DNA of 64,000 nucleotides from Metridium senile (lineage: Eukaryota > Cnidaria > Anthozoa > Actiniaria > Metridiidae), in NCBI GenBank assembly GCA_949775045.1, contig CATKSA010000188.1, positions 1-64,000 on the forward strand, read 5' to 3'. The notes beneath the pieces are model-generated. The model did no database searches, was not told the DNA's origin, and worked only from the letters and a program-made list of their open reading frames with translations. Positions within the stretch are counted from its first letter, which is position 1. Each line of letters begins with the position of its first letter. The translations under genes and the position numbers were made by a program. Shown here piece by piece: positions 48,301-62,457 of the stretch.

Positions 48301-51300
48301 TTTCTGTTTGAACTAGCTGTGGGGAATTGGAAAACAGAGCGATCTGTGATCAATTGGCCCTAGTTAATCAATTGACTAAATGCTAAAATGGACTGTTTCA
48401 GAATGTTTTAAACTCTCACGTCTGGGGCTGTGCACAGGACTTCAGCGTGCAATTGCGGCCTTGCCTTGGAGGTGTGGGCCATTAGAACTGCTTGCAGTGG
48501 CAGTGTTTGACAGCTTGGATTTTAACTTTGCTTAAATTGCTTTTCAGCGTCAATTGGTGTTCACGACAGTACAGTGCAGTTGCATGCCGTACGACGTGTT
48601 GAATCATTGCAGGTAATGAATGAATTATATTATACTGTAGACCTGCAGGTCTGTTTAGTAATGATTATGATGTCAAAGTTTCTCTATGTATAGTGCAGTC
48701 TGTATGGTTTGTTTTTTCTGTTTGAACTAGCTGTGGGGAATTGGAAAACAGAGCGATCTGTGATCAATTGGCCCTAGTTAATCAATTGACTAAATGCTAA
48801 AATGGACTGTTTCAGAATGTTTTAAACTCTCACGTCTGGGGCTGTGCACAGGACTTCAGCGTGCAATTGCGGCCTTGCCTTGGAGGTGTGGGCCATTAGA
48901 ACTGCTTGCAGTGGCAGTGTTTGACAGCTTGGATTTTAACTTTGCTTAAATTGCTTTTCAGCGTCAATTGGTGTTCACGACAGTACAGTGCAGTTGCATG
49001 CCGTACGACGTGTTGAATCATTGCAGGTAATGAATGAATTATATTATACTGTAGACCTGCAGGTCTGTTTAGTAATGATTATGATGTCAAAGTTTCTCTA
49101 TGTATAGTGCAGTCTGTATGGTTTGTTTTTTCTGTTTGAACTAGCTGTGGGGAATTGGAAAACAGAGCGATCTGTGATCAATTGGCCCTAGTTAATCAAT
49201 TGACTAAATGCTAAAATGGACTGTTTCAGAATGTTTTAAACTCTCACGTCTGGGGCTGTGCACAGGACTTCAGCGTGCAATTGCGGCCTTGCCTTGGAGG
49301 TGTGGGCCATTAGAACTGCTTGCAGTGGCAGTGTTTGACAGCTTGGATTTTAACTTTGCTTAAATTGCTTTTCAGCGTCAATTGGTGTTCACGACAGTAC
49401 AGTGCAGTTGCATGCCGTACGACGTGTTGAATCATTGCAGGTAATGAATGAATTATATTATACTGTAGACCTGCAGGTCTGTTTAGTAATGATTATGATG
49501 TCAAAGTTTCTCTATGTATAGTGCAGTCTGTATGGTTTGTTTTTTTCTGTTTGAACTAGCTGTGGGGAATTGGAAAACAGAGCGATCTGTGATCAATTGG
49601 CCCTAGTTAATCAATTGACTAAATGCTAAAATGGACTGTTTCAGAATGTTTTAAACTCTCACGTCTGGGGCTGTGCACAGGACTTCAGCGTGCAATTGCG
49701 GCCTTGCCTTGGAGGTGTGGGCCATTAGAACTGCTTGCAGTGGCAGTGTTTGACAGCTTGGATTTTAACTTTGCTTAAATTGCTTTTCAGCGTCAATTGG
49801 TGTTCACGACAGTACAGTGCAGTTGCATGCCGTACGACGTGTTGAATCATTGCAGGTAATGAATGAATTATATTATACTGTAGACCTGCAGGTCTGTTTA
49901 GTAATGATTATGATGTCAAAGTTTCTCTATGTATAGTGCAGTCTGTATGGTTTGTTTTTTCTGTTTGAACTAGCTGTGGGGAATTGGAAAACAGAGCGAT
50001 CTGTGATCAATTGGCCCTAGTTAATCAATTGACTAAATGCTAAAATGGACTGTTTCAGAATGTTTTAAACTCTCACGTCTGGGGCTGTGCACAGGACTTC
50101 AGCGTGCAATTGCGGCCTTGCCTTGGAGGTGTGGGCCATTAGAACTGCTTGCAGTGGCAGTGTTTGACAGCTTGGATTTTAACTTTGCTTAAATTGCTTT
50201 TCAGCGTCAATTGGTGTTCACGACAGTACAGTGCAGTTGCATGCCGTACGACGTGTTGAATCATTGCAGGTAATGAATGAATTATATTATACTGTAGACC
50301 TGCAGGTCTGTTTAGTAATGATTATGATGTCAAAGTTTCTCTATGTATAGTGCAGTCTGTATGGTTTGTTTTTTTCTGTTTGAACTAGCTGTGGGGAATT
50401 GGAAAACAGAGCGATCTGTGATCAATTGGCCCTAGTTAATCAATTGACTAAATGCTAAAATGGACTGTTTCAGAATGTTTTAAACTCTCACGTCTGGGGC
50501 TGTGCACAGGACTTCAGCGTGCAATTGCGGCCTTGCCTTGGAGGTGTGGGCCATTAGAACTGCTTGCAGTGGCAGTGTTTGACAGCTTGGATTTTAACTT
50601 TGCTTAAATTGCTTTTCAGCGTCAATTGGTGTTCACGACAGTACAGTGCAGTTGCATGCCGTACGACGTGTTGAATCATTGCAGGTAATGAATGAATTAT
50701 ATTATACTGTAGACCTGCAGGTCTGTTTAGTAATGATTATGATGTCAAAGTTTCTCTATGTATAGTGCAGTCTGTATGGTTTGTTTTTTTCTGTTTGAAC
50801 TAGCTGTGGGGAATTGGAAAACAGAGCGATCTGTGATCAATTGGCCCTAGTTAATCAATTGACTAAATGCTAAAATGGACTGTTTCAGAATGTTTTAAAC
50901 TCTCACGTCTGGGGCTGTGCACAGGACTTCAGCGTGCAATTGCGGCCTTGCCTTGGAGGTGTGGGCCATTAGAACTGCTTGCAGTGGCAGTGTTTGACAG
51001 CTTGGATTTTAACTTTGCTTAAATTGCTTTTCAGCGTCAATTGGTGTTCACGACAGTACAGTGCAGTTGCATGCCGTACGACGTGTTGAATCATTGCAGG
51101 TAATGAATGAATTATATTATACTGTAGACCTGCAGGTCTGTTTAGTAATGATTATGATGTCAAAGTTTCTCTATGTATAGTGCAGTCTGTATGGTTTGTT
51201 TTTTCTGTTTGAACTAGCTGTGGGGAATTGGAAAACAGAGCGATCTGTGATCAATTGGCCCTAGTTAATCAATTGACTAAATGCTAAAATGGACTGTTTC

Positions 51301-51492
51301 AGAATGTTTTAAACTCTCACGTCTGGGGCTGTGCACAGGACTTCAGCGTGCAATTGCGGCCTTGCCTTGGAGGTGTGGGCCAGCCAGGCGGTGTTTTTTT
51401 TGTCCTACTCAAACATACATCACTAGCTTGCAATTAGAACTGCTTGCAGTGGAAGTGTTCAGCTTGGATTTTAACTTGTCTTTTGCTTGCAG
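18311..51492. repeat. Satellite array: 79 full monomers of 414/415 bp plus diverged edges
   Basis: Full monomers begin at 18415 and end at 51178 (32,764 bp). The count closes exactly: 79 x 415, minus 28 monomers with a T6 instead of a T7 tract, plus 7 inserted bases at five sites (near 21435, 34046, 34236, 34639 and 40685). Otherwise monomers are practically identical. The left edge (18117-18310) is diverged and partly deleted. The right terminal monomer (51179-51492) retains a 51-bp segment (51383-51433) that interior monomers lack. Each monomer contains a 14-bp perfect palindrome AGACCTGCAGGTCT, several CAATTG words and an acceptor/donor-bounded 65-nt cassette (first: 18686-18750). No monomer encodes a protein. 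Confidence 0.97.
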
Positions 51493-51805
51493 CTAATTCC
51501 CCGACCAAGGATTTGAAGATCAGGCCCTTTTATATTTGGACGTGATAGAAAATGATATATAAGGCCTGAAGTCAGTGTTGTGGTTGTTATAATATTTTGT
51601 TAGTGTTTTGCACACAAGATTGCCAGCGAGAATGGAAACTTTTAGGACGACTTCCTGAATGGATTTGTGTGTGTAAGTGTGTAAATAAGTAAGTGAGTCA
51701 AGTTTTGAAAACAAAAAAAGTCTAAAATACCAAGAAAAAAACTAATCCAAGTAATGTGTAGCAATTTAGTCAAAGGTTAAATAAATATTTTGTGAGATGA
51801 TTTAC
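51493..51805 (+). other. Candidate terminal exon with AATAAA (unit B)
   Basis: This is the downstream partner of the array: acceptor cttttgcttgcag ends at 51492 and AATAAA is at 51780-51785. It is the same as 1144-1455. If a plus-strand transcript crosses the array it would terminate here. Confidence 0.3.
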
Positions 51806-52482
51806 GCGTGTTTTCTTTTTAATAGCTTTTTTAAACCCTTAAAAAAAACACCCACTCTTTTTCTTTTGTCTTAAATTCCGTCTCCCTTTCTACCAACTCT
51901 CTTTTTTTTGTTTCAATTCCTTTTTTCTTTCAACTAACTTGTCTTCACTTTTGTCTTCAATTTTTTCTCCCTTCTTTCAACTTTCCTTCGTTACTTTTAA
52001 GTTTGTTTTTCCTTTCAAAAAAACTGTTCTCGTAAGTAAAAGGTATTTGTAAAAGGTCCTTTTGCAGAGAATCAGTTTTCATGATAGTTCTCTCGCCAAC
52101 AACTAGTTTATCAAACACTATACATACATGCTTTTTCAGAATAATGCACTACAATAATAATCAGAAAGGGTTTTTTTCTCATTTGTTTTTGTCCCTTTAT
52201 ATTTGCAAAAGAGATTTTTGATTTTTGATCCACATTTTGGGATTGACACCCTGATTATCTTGCAAGTATATAAACTTGCAGATATATTGCGATATACTTT
52301 GTTTATAATTGTAAATTGTTAATGTAATACTTAATTGTAATCACCGCTGACGTCCGTGCCTGGATTAGTTTCACTATTATGGCAACATTAAACTGAAACT
52401 GAAAACAATCTCAATGGAGTTGCACATATTTGTTTTAACATTCTTAGGCAAATTTTAAGTAACCCCAAATTCAGGGTTCACT
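51806..52482. other. Gene-free spacer with pyrimidine-rich tract (unit B)
   Basis: This is the copy of 1456-2132. Nothing further was seen. Confidence 0.6.
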
Positions 52483-52534
52483 CCTAACCCTAAACCCTAA
52501 ACCCTAAACCCTAACCCTAACCCTAACTCTAACC
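52483..52534. repeat. Interstitial telomeric repeat, longer allele with CCCTAAA variants
   Basis: It mixes CCCTAA and CCCTAAA repeats and one CTCTAA. It is about 27 bp longer than the unit A tract, which has only CCCTAA. Confidence 0.85.
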
Positions 52535-52974
52535 ATAAAAGCGTTTGTGCTATCCTGTATAATCCCAAAAACGATTAACCCAAGGGTTGAAGCAAAAGCG
52601 TTTTTAACCGAAAAATCCCAAAACGTTTAGCAGATATGCCGATATCTCTTTAAACGTTTTTCGACTAGATGGCTATCAGTTTTGCAAACGAAACCAGCTT
52701 TTACGGATAAACGTTTCATATTTATCAACTGATCATTTCTTTTTAACCCTAACCATAAAAGCGTTTGTGCTATCCTGTATAATCCCAAAAACGATTAACC
52801 CATGCAAGGGTTGAAGCAAAAGCGTTTTTAACCGAAAAATCCCAAAACGTTTAGCAGATATGCCGATATCTCTTTAAACGTTTTTCGACTAGATGGCTAT
52901 CAGTTTTGCAAACGAAACCAGCTTTTACGGATAAACGTTTCATATTTATCAACTGATCATTTCTTTTTAACCTT
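52528..52974. repeat. 220-bp direct tandem repeat (unit B)
   Basis: Two units 220 bp apart, as in unit A, including the TGCA insertion in the second unit. Confidence 0.9.
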
Positions 52975-53193
52975 TCAGTCACTAGCTGTCTTCTTTTTTT
53001 TTCTTCTTCTTCTCATTTTAAATATACACCCAATTGCAAGAACGTTGTCCTGTCTTTTGTGATTTAGTAGGATAGGAATTAATTAAAAGACAAAACAAGA
53101 TCACTCAAGCTGAACTCTTGCTTTTGTTATTCCTTTGTTACTAAATTACTAATGTTCTTTTTTCATGTGACAATTAGGTGTATATACACGTAG

Positions 53194-53461
53194 CTATTTC
53201 AAAAAAAGTTGTCATCGCCAAAAGCGATAGGCGATAGGTTATTCCAAGACCCAAGTACACTATAGGTATAATCTAAAGTATCCACAGAAAAGCAGAAAAG
53301 CTGTCAGTACGTGTCTTCTAGGCACATTTTCAGTCCTTCGACAAGACATATAACTCTCCAGCGGAGATCGTTGTTTAGTGGAGTTGGCATGATTGAAAAT
53401 TTCACGACTTAGGATTATACCCATAGTGCATTTTTGGCGATGACAACCTTTTTTGAAATAG
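53194..53461. mobile_element. MITE-like element with 30-bp inverted termini (unit B)
   Basis: Same element and same junctions as 2817-3084, so it predates the macro-duplication. Confidence 0.6.
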
Positions 53462-53791
53462 GTGTTTATGTTGTAGTTCAGGTTCAATATGATTTTAAAC
53501 CAGTTCAATTTATTTTGAACAATTTTGAACCAGTACAATAGTCTTGAACTGGTACAATCTGACATTCTAAATCTAAGGGATTTTATTTATGGGACTAAAT
53601 AAAACAGGGGGATCTAACCTACTTACCACACCCTCCTTTTGATCTCACTTACACCTCTCCCCCCCTAACTCTCTCACTTACCTAACATTCCCACTTGACT
53701 TGCTAATTTGCCTTACTATACCTAACACATAACTAACTATTGAATTAATGTAATTGGGTTACCTGTGCTTTTTATTTTTTCCTTTTTCTTA

Positions 53792-53865
53792 CCACGGCTG
53801 GGAATAGAACCAGGATCTCTTGCTTCTAAGTCCAGAGACTACACCACTATACCACAATGACTCAG
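53792..53865 (-). repeat. tRNA-derived SINE head or tRNA pseudogene (unit B)
   Basis: A box at 53854-53844 and B box at 53811-53801 on the minus strand. It is identical to the unit A copy. Confidence 0.55.
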
Positions 53866-53929
53866 TTGAAAATTCTGCATTAGACTTTTGTTTCATTCAT
53901 AAACTCCCAATAATGGCATAAATTAAACC

Positions 53930-54128
53930 TATTCCTAAACCTAACCCTAAACCTAGTACTAGTACTACTACTAGTATTAGTACTACTATTCATCCATTCG
54001 TTTATTCATTCATTCATTCATTCAATCATCCATTCATTCATTTATTCATCAGCCATTCGTTTATTCATTCGTTCATCCATTCATTCATTCATTCATCAAA
54101 TCATTATTCCAACCATTTATTCATTCCG
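53930..54128. repeat. Telomere-like, (AGT)n and (ATTC)n microsatellites (unit B)
   Basis: Same composition as 3555-3753. Confidence 0.85.
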
Positions 54129-54343
54129 TCAGTAAGCAGTATTTTTTTTCATAATAATAATGCTCTCAATTCATTCAGTCGATCATTATTGATAACAAAT
54201 AAAAAACACAGGACCACTGAATTATATACTTAAATATTTTTATTTGAAATAAACATGGGTACATAACAATCAATAGCCTTGACGTATTTACACGTAATTG
54301 CAAGAACGAACGTTTTCTATTTCTTTCCCACTTAATTACAAAC

Positions 54344-54917
54344 GCATCATTAATATTTTTTTTAAATTATTATCCAAAAAAAACCTTGCCTAAATAACTA
54401 ATATATTTCTAGATGTTTTTAAAACTAACATTAACTAATGAATTAACTGTAACAATGAACCAAAACTAAATTTCTCTATAAATTAACAGTAACAGCTGAA
54501 AACACGTAACGTAAACGCAACGTATATATATTTTTAGATTTTGCTTTTTTTTATACAAAAAGAGAACAAATGCGAAAGTTGTATTTGCAGACAAATATAT
54601 AGAAAAGAGAGAACGGGAAAAAAATGTTTTTGACTTGTAATACATTTTTGCCTTCGTATACGACTTTCGCATTCGAGACGAAACAGACTGCAAAGGATTT
54701 CGTCCAATACCTCTGGCATAATTTTTACCAAACAGTTCAAAAATTACGGTCTGACAGCATATTGGGCGTCAACCTACATACTTATAACAATTTAATTGTC
54801 GGCCAGCTATAGGTTTATAACAAGATGAACTGCCGAAACTGAACTATTTGCATCATTAATATATTTTTTTAATTATTATCCAAAAAAAAAACCTTGCCTA
54901 AATAACCAATATATTGG
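54344..54917. repeat. Single hybrid 506-bp repeat unit plus truncated unit (unit B)
   Basis: The 5' part carries the unit-1 variants of A (TTTTTAGATTTTGC, CCTTCGTATA). The 3' part carries the unit-2 variants (CCTACATACTTATAAC, TGTCGGCC). It is exactly what an exchange between the two A units would leave, with a net loss of 491 bp. Confidence 0.85.
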
Positions 54918-55026
54918 GCGTCAACATATTTACGAAGGCGCATCGACTTGAAAACACGTGCTCTCTCCGACATTAAAAAATTGTAAATGACAAGTAGCAG
55001 GGCCGGGGGAAAAAACCTCAAAGAAA

Positions 55027-57801
55027 TCAAGTGCGAGCCTGCCTGTGTAAATCTAGCCTATCTGAACGCAACTCGTAAAGCCGATCGCTTGCGTTGTATA
55101 CGAGATCTATTGGAAAGAGAACACTGGCGCTAGACTCCACATAACTTTTCCCTGTGACCATTCTAAAGCAATTTTGAGAGACCTCGTCGAAGTGTGCTAG
55201 GACGACATCCTTTTTGTTACCGCTGTAACGTAAAACTTTGGCCAAAAGAATTTGCGGAGATTGACCGGTTGAATTACTCGCAACTAAGGCCACAAAATCG
55301 CCTGGTGTCGCCATAGCGTCTGCGTAACCATCATCGTCATGACTAGTTGCCGCAATTGCAAATTCATCGTCGCGCGAGTGGTCTGCGAAAATTGTCTCAT
55401 TTGCTTTTCGTGCGAGGACTCCTAGAGCAGGAGTTTTTTTTTCGTCTCTGCTACGGTCGTCGTAAAACCTGCGTTGCGACCTGACACTGTGTCGCATAAC
55501 GGTTGCTAGACTTTCTAGCAATTGACCACTGTCGTGTGCCTCTGGAAGGCTTAAGAAATACGAAACTACGCTATGACGAATATCGTTCACGCCTAATCTT
55601 AAGTCGCAGTGGCGTTCGAAGAGGTTCCCTATGTACTTGTTGAATGATGCGACGCAAAATGGCTGGCCCCTTGCATTCACGAGAAAAAAATCGTGGCTGG
55701 CTCCCTGAAGCAGTTTGGACCGATAGGACTTAATGTAAAGGCAAATATGGTACTCGAGCTGACTCCCTCTTAAAACAGTCCTGTCCGGGCCGTAAAATCG
55801 CTTAGTCTTATAATCGTTGCACAACAAAATGAGGGTGTCGCCATCATGAACTAAAAAATTACCATCTAGCGAACTGACGGAGGCCTCCGTCTCGGCTATT
55901 CTGAGCGAGATGAACTCCTTACACCGGCCGGTCGCGTGTGTGTACAATAAAAGAATGCACAAATTCATGAGAGCTTTCGCCTTGGTCACACCTGTCGGCG
56001 AGTCTTCGAACTCGTGCAACAAATTCCTAGCTATCTCAAGTATTTCTTCGTACAAAATAGACTTTTTTTTCCCTACCGCTGGTCTTTCCCTCCTAGCGTC
56101 AAATTCTAACTGGCTTTGGAGCGCGCGCAATCTAGAAATGGAAGGAAGACCCTCTTGCTCGGTTGCAGTCTGGTCACGGTGCAAATAGCGAACAACACTT
56201 ATAAGGGCCGAGACGTACCTGGATACGGTGATGCTCTGAAGATTTCGGTCGCTCGACCTTAAATAATTACAAAACCCCTCTACCAAGTCTCCGTGCTCGA
56301 CATGCTCAAACGAGATGGTCACGCCTGGACGAACGTCCTTCACGTATTTAAAATAGCCTAGGAGTCTCTCGATAGTTTTAAGAACAGTCGCGTCTTGCAA
56401 AACATGACAGTTTCGTTGCGTGTTTAGCGGCCGAGTGTAAAAAGACTTGAACTTTTCGATCTCGTTGGTAACATTTGCATCTAGCTGGTCGAGCGAAATT
56501 TTTCTACTAGCGCGACGATTGCTGGAGGAAGAAACTGATGTGACTTCGTCCTCCGAAGAGCTACTACTGTCATTTACAATTTCAACTGGAATTTGTGGTA
56601 TGAAATTTTCCCGCGGAGGCAGTTGTGAATCATTTTCGGAGGCCAGAGGAACACGTGTTTTTATTTCGACTTCGCTAGAGCATATATAAGAACTACTGCT
56701 GCTATTATCATTGTTATCATTAATACCGCCATGGATAATGGTGTTATTTCTACTAGTGAATGAGTGCGCGTGCTGCAATTTCGATTTATGAGTACAGTGT
56801 GCGGCTGTCGATTCCCCTAAGAGCAACAATTTTGACGGCCCACTATCTAGTTTATCTGCATCATTGCTATGCGACATGCTCGATGGAACTACTGATTGAT
56901 TTTGGTTTGTCGCCGACAAACTATGCGAAATATTAAACTTGCGCTTTTTGGGGGGAGAGCTAAGGGTCTCTCTACCCTCACAATGGGTAATTAGTCTAAA
57001 TACGTCGAATTGTGAAATCAGTTTGAAGGCGCCTATTGCAATATCGGGAATCCTGTCTTTGAAATGAATGTGTTCTTGGACTGAGCATCTTGGTTTTAAT
57101 ATTTTTAGATTCCTCACCCATGTCTTTAAAGTTCCAGTTGGCACACTGGGAAAAAGCTTCATTCTTACTTCGGAGTAACAATAATAGATCACTTCCCCAC
57201 GCGATACGTTGGACAATTCCTTTAACATGTCGTTGCGTTGTTGGCTGAAACAAAATGAGTCGGCATTATTGTCTAGAAACTTTTTATGACAAAAAAACAA
57301 ACAAATTCTTATACACTGTTTATGACAAGTGATAAAAATGGGACCCTGTTTATGACAGTTTAGGACAGTGTTAATGCCGCGAAAACGTGCTGAATTTCCC
57401 GAAAGACGAAAGACCGCGCTGCTCATCATATTACCTAATTACATGATTATGACAAAAAAAAAAAAAAACTAAGGAAATGGGGAAATGGGGTAAAAAGGAT
57501 ACCCTGTTCATGACAGAAAACTCAAAAAACCATACCCTGTTTATGACAGAAAGCTCGAAAAACCATACCCTGTTTATGACAGGGGGACTAAAACGTTTGG
57601 GATTAAAACGTTTCTCTTTAAAAATAAAGATAGTTAAACATGTTATTAGTTGCGATCGTAAATTACTTACGTCAAATTTGTAGGAGTGTGTGGTCGTGCC
57701 CGAACTGGGGTGTATTTCAATGAATGATCGGCATTTGAGGTCTCCATGTCCAAACGGTGTTCTTTCAAAACTGATTGTGAGAGCGCTGTCTGTTCCCCCA
57801 T
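55027..57801 (-). CDS. Crypton-like tyrosine recombinase, spliced, unit B copy
   Basis: Exons are 57801-57671 and 57244-55027, with the same splice sites and phase as the unit A gene. Over the 800-codon open frame that extends to 57429, only two residues differ from A: Leu/Ser in the probably non-coding leader, and Asn to Asp just after the main-exon acceptor (residue 49 of the spliced model). One further difference is silent. All catalytic residues (Arg, Lys, Arg-His, His, Tyr), the Asn at the HxxR position and the PPKKRKF signal are retained. There is no stop or frameshift in either copy, so both may be functional. The fixation of intact frames in both copies fits recent duplication. Confidence 0.8.
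57502..57582. promoter_or_regulatory. 33-bp-phased CCCTGTTYATGACAG sites (unit B, proximal)
   Basis: Sites at 57502, 57535 and 57568. Confidence 0.6.
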
Positions 57802-58001
57802 CAAGTCGCTACTAAAAAAAAAAACACAATCAGTCATTATTACTAGTTAGATGACAGTTTAGGACCCCGTGTTAATGCCGCGAAAACGTGCTGAATTTCC
57901 CGAAAGACGAAAGACCGCGCTGCTCATCATATTACCTAATTAATATACATGATTATGACAAAAACAAAGTAAGGAAATTGGGAAATGGGGTAAAAAGGAT
58001 A

Positions 58002-58082
58002 CCCTGTTCATGACAGAAAACTAAAAAAAACATACCCTGTTTATGACAGAAAGCTCGAAAAACCATACCCTGTTTATGACAG
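58002..58082. promoter_or_regulatory. 33-bp-phased CCCTGTTYATGACAG sites (unit B, distal)
   Basis: Sites at 58002, 58035 and 58068, unchanged relative to unit A. Confidence 0.6.
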
Positions 58083-58170
58083 GGGGACTAAAACGTTTGG
58101 GATTAAAACGTTTCTCTTTAAAAATAAAGATAGTTAAACATGTTATTAGTTGCGATCGTAAATTACTTAC

Positions 58171-58326
58171 GTCAAATTTGTAGGAGTGTGTGGTCGTTCT
58201 CGGAGTGGAGTGTATTTCAATGAATGATCGGCATTTGAGGTCTCCATGTCCAAACGGTGTTTTTTCAAAACTGGAATGTGTGTCATCGATTGTAAGGGCG
58301 CTGTGTGTTCCCCCATCAAGTCGCTA
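58171..58326 (-). CDS. Distal cassette exon of the tyrosine recombinase gene (unit B)
   Basis: Same 156-nt phase-2/2 exon as 8294-8449, with the same poly-T acceptor and GAC/gtaagt donor. Confidence 0.6.
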
Positions 58327-58372
58327 CTAAAAAAAAAACACACACACACAATCAGTCATTATTACTAGTTAG

Positions 58373-60506
58373 ATCAGTCTACGTTCAATATCTATCTACG
58401 AAAGAAATTAAGACAATACTTTTTTCGTACTGAAGCTGTGAGCGCCAAAAACTGATTTCTTGAAGAACGGCTGTTGTACAAGGCTAAAATCTATTTATTC
58501 AGAAAGTTTAACTTGTTTGTAAGTGGAAAAGACTGATGAAAGTGGAGCCAAAGTGTTATTAACCCAAACCAAAAATTTGAATTGAAAATGAGGTTTAGGC
58601 CTTTATCTGTTTATTTCCCATACCTTTTCTTTAAAAAATGCCCCAAAAAGCTGCATTCTAACACAAATTCAACAAAACATCTTTGTACAATTGAAAATAC
58701 CGCTTAAACAGGCATGTTATCTTAGTACATTAGTTTCTAACTGTTTAAAGAGGTTTTTGAGCGTTAACCCAAAACGAAAATTGAGATTAAAACTCGTGCA
58801 AAAGTCTAGTTTATGGCGCTTTTTGCCAATATTGCTTGTCATTGAAAAAAATATCCTCTTAATCTGCTAATTTTAATACTTACTTACCTACTTATAGTAT
58901 TTCAAATGTGTCGATTTGAATAGGAGAGAATGCCTAGCTCGGTGCGTTCTTTATTTGGAGAGCAATCAAAGATCTGCAACATGGAGGAATTAGGAAATCA
59001 GCATACATCAAACCATGGCCAAAACATTATACAATATATCAATACCTTATAATCGTAGGAGCTAATATGCTGTCCAGTATATACCGCGTATATAACTATT
59101 TAGTTCCTTCGCTATAGTAGAACGACTCGATTATAGTAACAAATCGCAAACGGTCATGATCATCACCGTGGCAAACTGCACTGATGTCTAGCTACAATAC
59201 TGACAATCGCTAGTGTTGGAATGAACGTACGTGCTTCGACATATCACTAAATAAACATACCTTCCTGGACTTTGGCCAGACAGAACGGCACCAATAGTGA
59301 TTAACAATAGAGTTTCCAGATAGATATCCTATCAGTGTTGTCGATCTAAACATTACAGGAGGTAAGTTGAAAGGATCCCGACATTTGTGGTGATTTTAAC
59401 AAATCGTTTGATAATTTAAACGATTAACAGATCATCAAGTTACAAATCTAGTCCCCGTCCGGAAAAGAAATGACTGAAAGTTACTCCCGTTATTACGGAC
59501 TCTCGCACACTTTGTTTGGTCCCAATCGCACGTTTTCATTGTTTAACTCTCGTTATATAATGGACGAGGGAAGGAAAAGCTGGAAAACAAACCCCACTTT
59601 TTTTTATTCAAACTACGTCTATGTTTTCTTCATAAACATGAGCAGTTTTTGTGAACAATAATCAGCAACTTGAACTGCAACATGTTTCTACAATGATCAA
59701 ATAAAAATTTATAACAAAAAAATACAAAAAAATGATTGTCCACCCTACACACACACACCATACCATAGTCAATGAGCTAGGCTGTATATACGTCTTAAAA
59801 AAATAACAATTGCCTAAAAAGGTCCCACTCTGAGAACGAGGCTGAAATATTGACTTCCCGCACTTTTTTCCCACCGCGAACACAGGAAACCCAACGATCA
59901 CAGGACAACCCCTCACAAGAAAAAAAAAATTATGCTTTAATTGAAGGATGACGGGCTGATTGAATGGATGAATGAGCTTGTTAGAATGATAATCATAAAT
60001 AAATTAGTGAATGAATCATTAATTGGCACAATAGACGGGGCTCACTAGAGTGATTTCCTGTACAGAGCAAAAAAGTTATGGAACCAATTAGACGATTCTT
60101 GTAAACAGACAACAAATCTGAACTCTTTTAAAAAAAGAACTAAAAAACAAAGACAGTTTTTCCATAAATAGTACTATATAAATAGTACTATATGATACAT
60201 CCACCATTTTATATCTCGAAAAATATATTTTAACGCTCGAACTATCATGCTTTGTATTTTTTATATGCAAAATATCTATTCTTTGTGTAAATTATTCTTG
60301 AAAAACCTTTTATAGGAAGTTTAATAAAATGTATGTATGTATGTATTTTCATTTGACCGTGCAAGAAAAACCACTATTTAGTTTGTACTTGTTGGTAAAG
60401 AACAAAAGAAAACAATAGATTCAGAGTGTAGTAACAACTATTAGTTTGCCAATTCTTTCATGGTCATATGAAAATCAATCTGTATCCGTAAAATAGTTTG
60501 CCAATA
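58373..60506. other. Recombinase upstream region and AT-rich spacer (unit B)
   Basis: It contains the candidate leader exons 58888-58973 and 59261-59353 and the 14-bp tandem AAATAGTACTATAT near 60166. Otherwise no supported gene was found. No substitution relative to 8496-10629 was noticed. Confidence 0.4.
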
Positions 60507-60836
60507 CAGGATCTCGTCACGTGACATACACCCCCCCCCCCCTAAAAAAAAAATTAGTTCTACTAAAAAAATTATTGCCATATTCAGAAAGAGCACATTA
60601 AAGTTAGTACTGTCGCTGAGTTTTAGCATTTCTTGATGTAATTGGAAATGTTTAATTTATCTTTTTTTTCAAAACTCGAAACTTAATTTAACAAAGAACG
60701 TATGACTGGGACGCATGTAAAGTTTCGAGTTTTGAACAAAATCTAAATATTACATTAATTACATCTTTCTGAATATGCCAATAATTTTTTAGCAGAGCTA
60801 ATTTTTTTGGAATTTGTGTCACGTGACCAGATCCTG
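60507..60836. mobile_element. Foldback element with CACGTG ends (unit B)
   Basis: One base shorter than the unit A copy, in the C-run. Confidence 0.7.
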
Positions 60837-61794
<958 letters not shown>

Positions 61795-62457
61795 TCCCCT
61801 CTCTCCATCAGTGCTCCTTTTTACGGGTATTTAAAGCTACTTAAAGCTACACGGAAAGGAAAGAAGTCGAAACAAACTGTGAGATAATGATTATGATAAT
61901 GACAATGATTACATGGTAATGATAATGAGTGTTAACCGGCAAATGTATATTTGAAATGTAATGATTCATGTTTGCTGAGAATTAAATAAGTGAAATGATT
62001 ACATCAATGTCATAATAGAATATTAAACGTCGTCGGAGGCAATTATTATGATTATATTTGTTACTGTAAATTGCGACAAGATATCAAAAAAACTGAGACA
62101 AAACTTCAGTAGTTAGCGTGCTGTATGAGGAGTAATGAACATCGGTCGCAAACGTCCCCTTTATCATGTTTATACCTTAAGTCTGTTCTGAACTAATTTA
62201 AAAAGAATAATGATGATGATGAGATTGAAAATGATATTATTCATAATGATAATGGTAATGTTAAAAGTCATAGTTATAGTTATACTGATGATGACGATGA
62301 TGATGATGATGACGATAATAATCTTGTTGACAATGATGATAAGGGACGGACCGTCTGATTTTTGAGGGGGGCTGTCCCAAATTACCGAAAAAATCGAGCA
62401 AAGCCTTGAACCTATAACAAATAATCTAATAACAATAATAATAATAACAATAATCGT

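Larger units (their letters stand above)
57354..58372. repeat. About 500-bp tandem duplication of the recombinase 5' region (unit B)
   Basis: Same two blocks as 7470-8495, with a 5-bp deletion (TAATTAATATACATG to TAATTACATG) and A-run changes in the first block. Confidence 0.88.
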
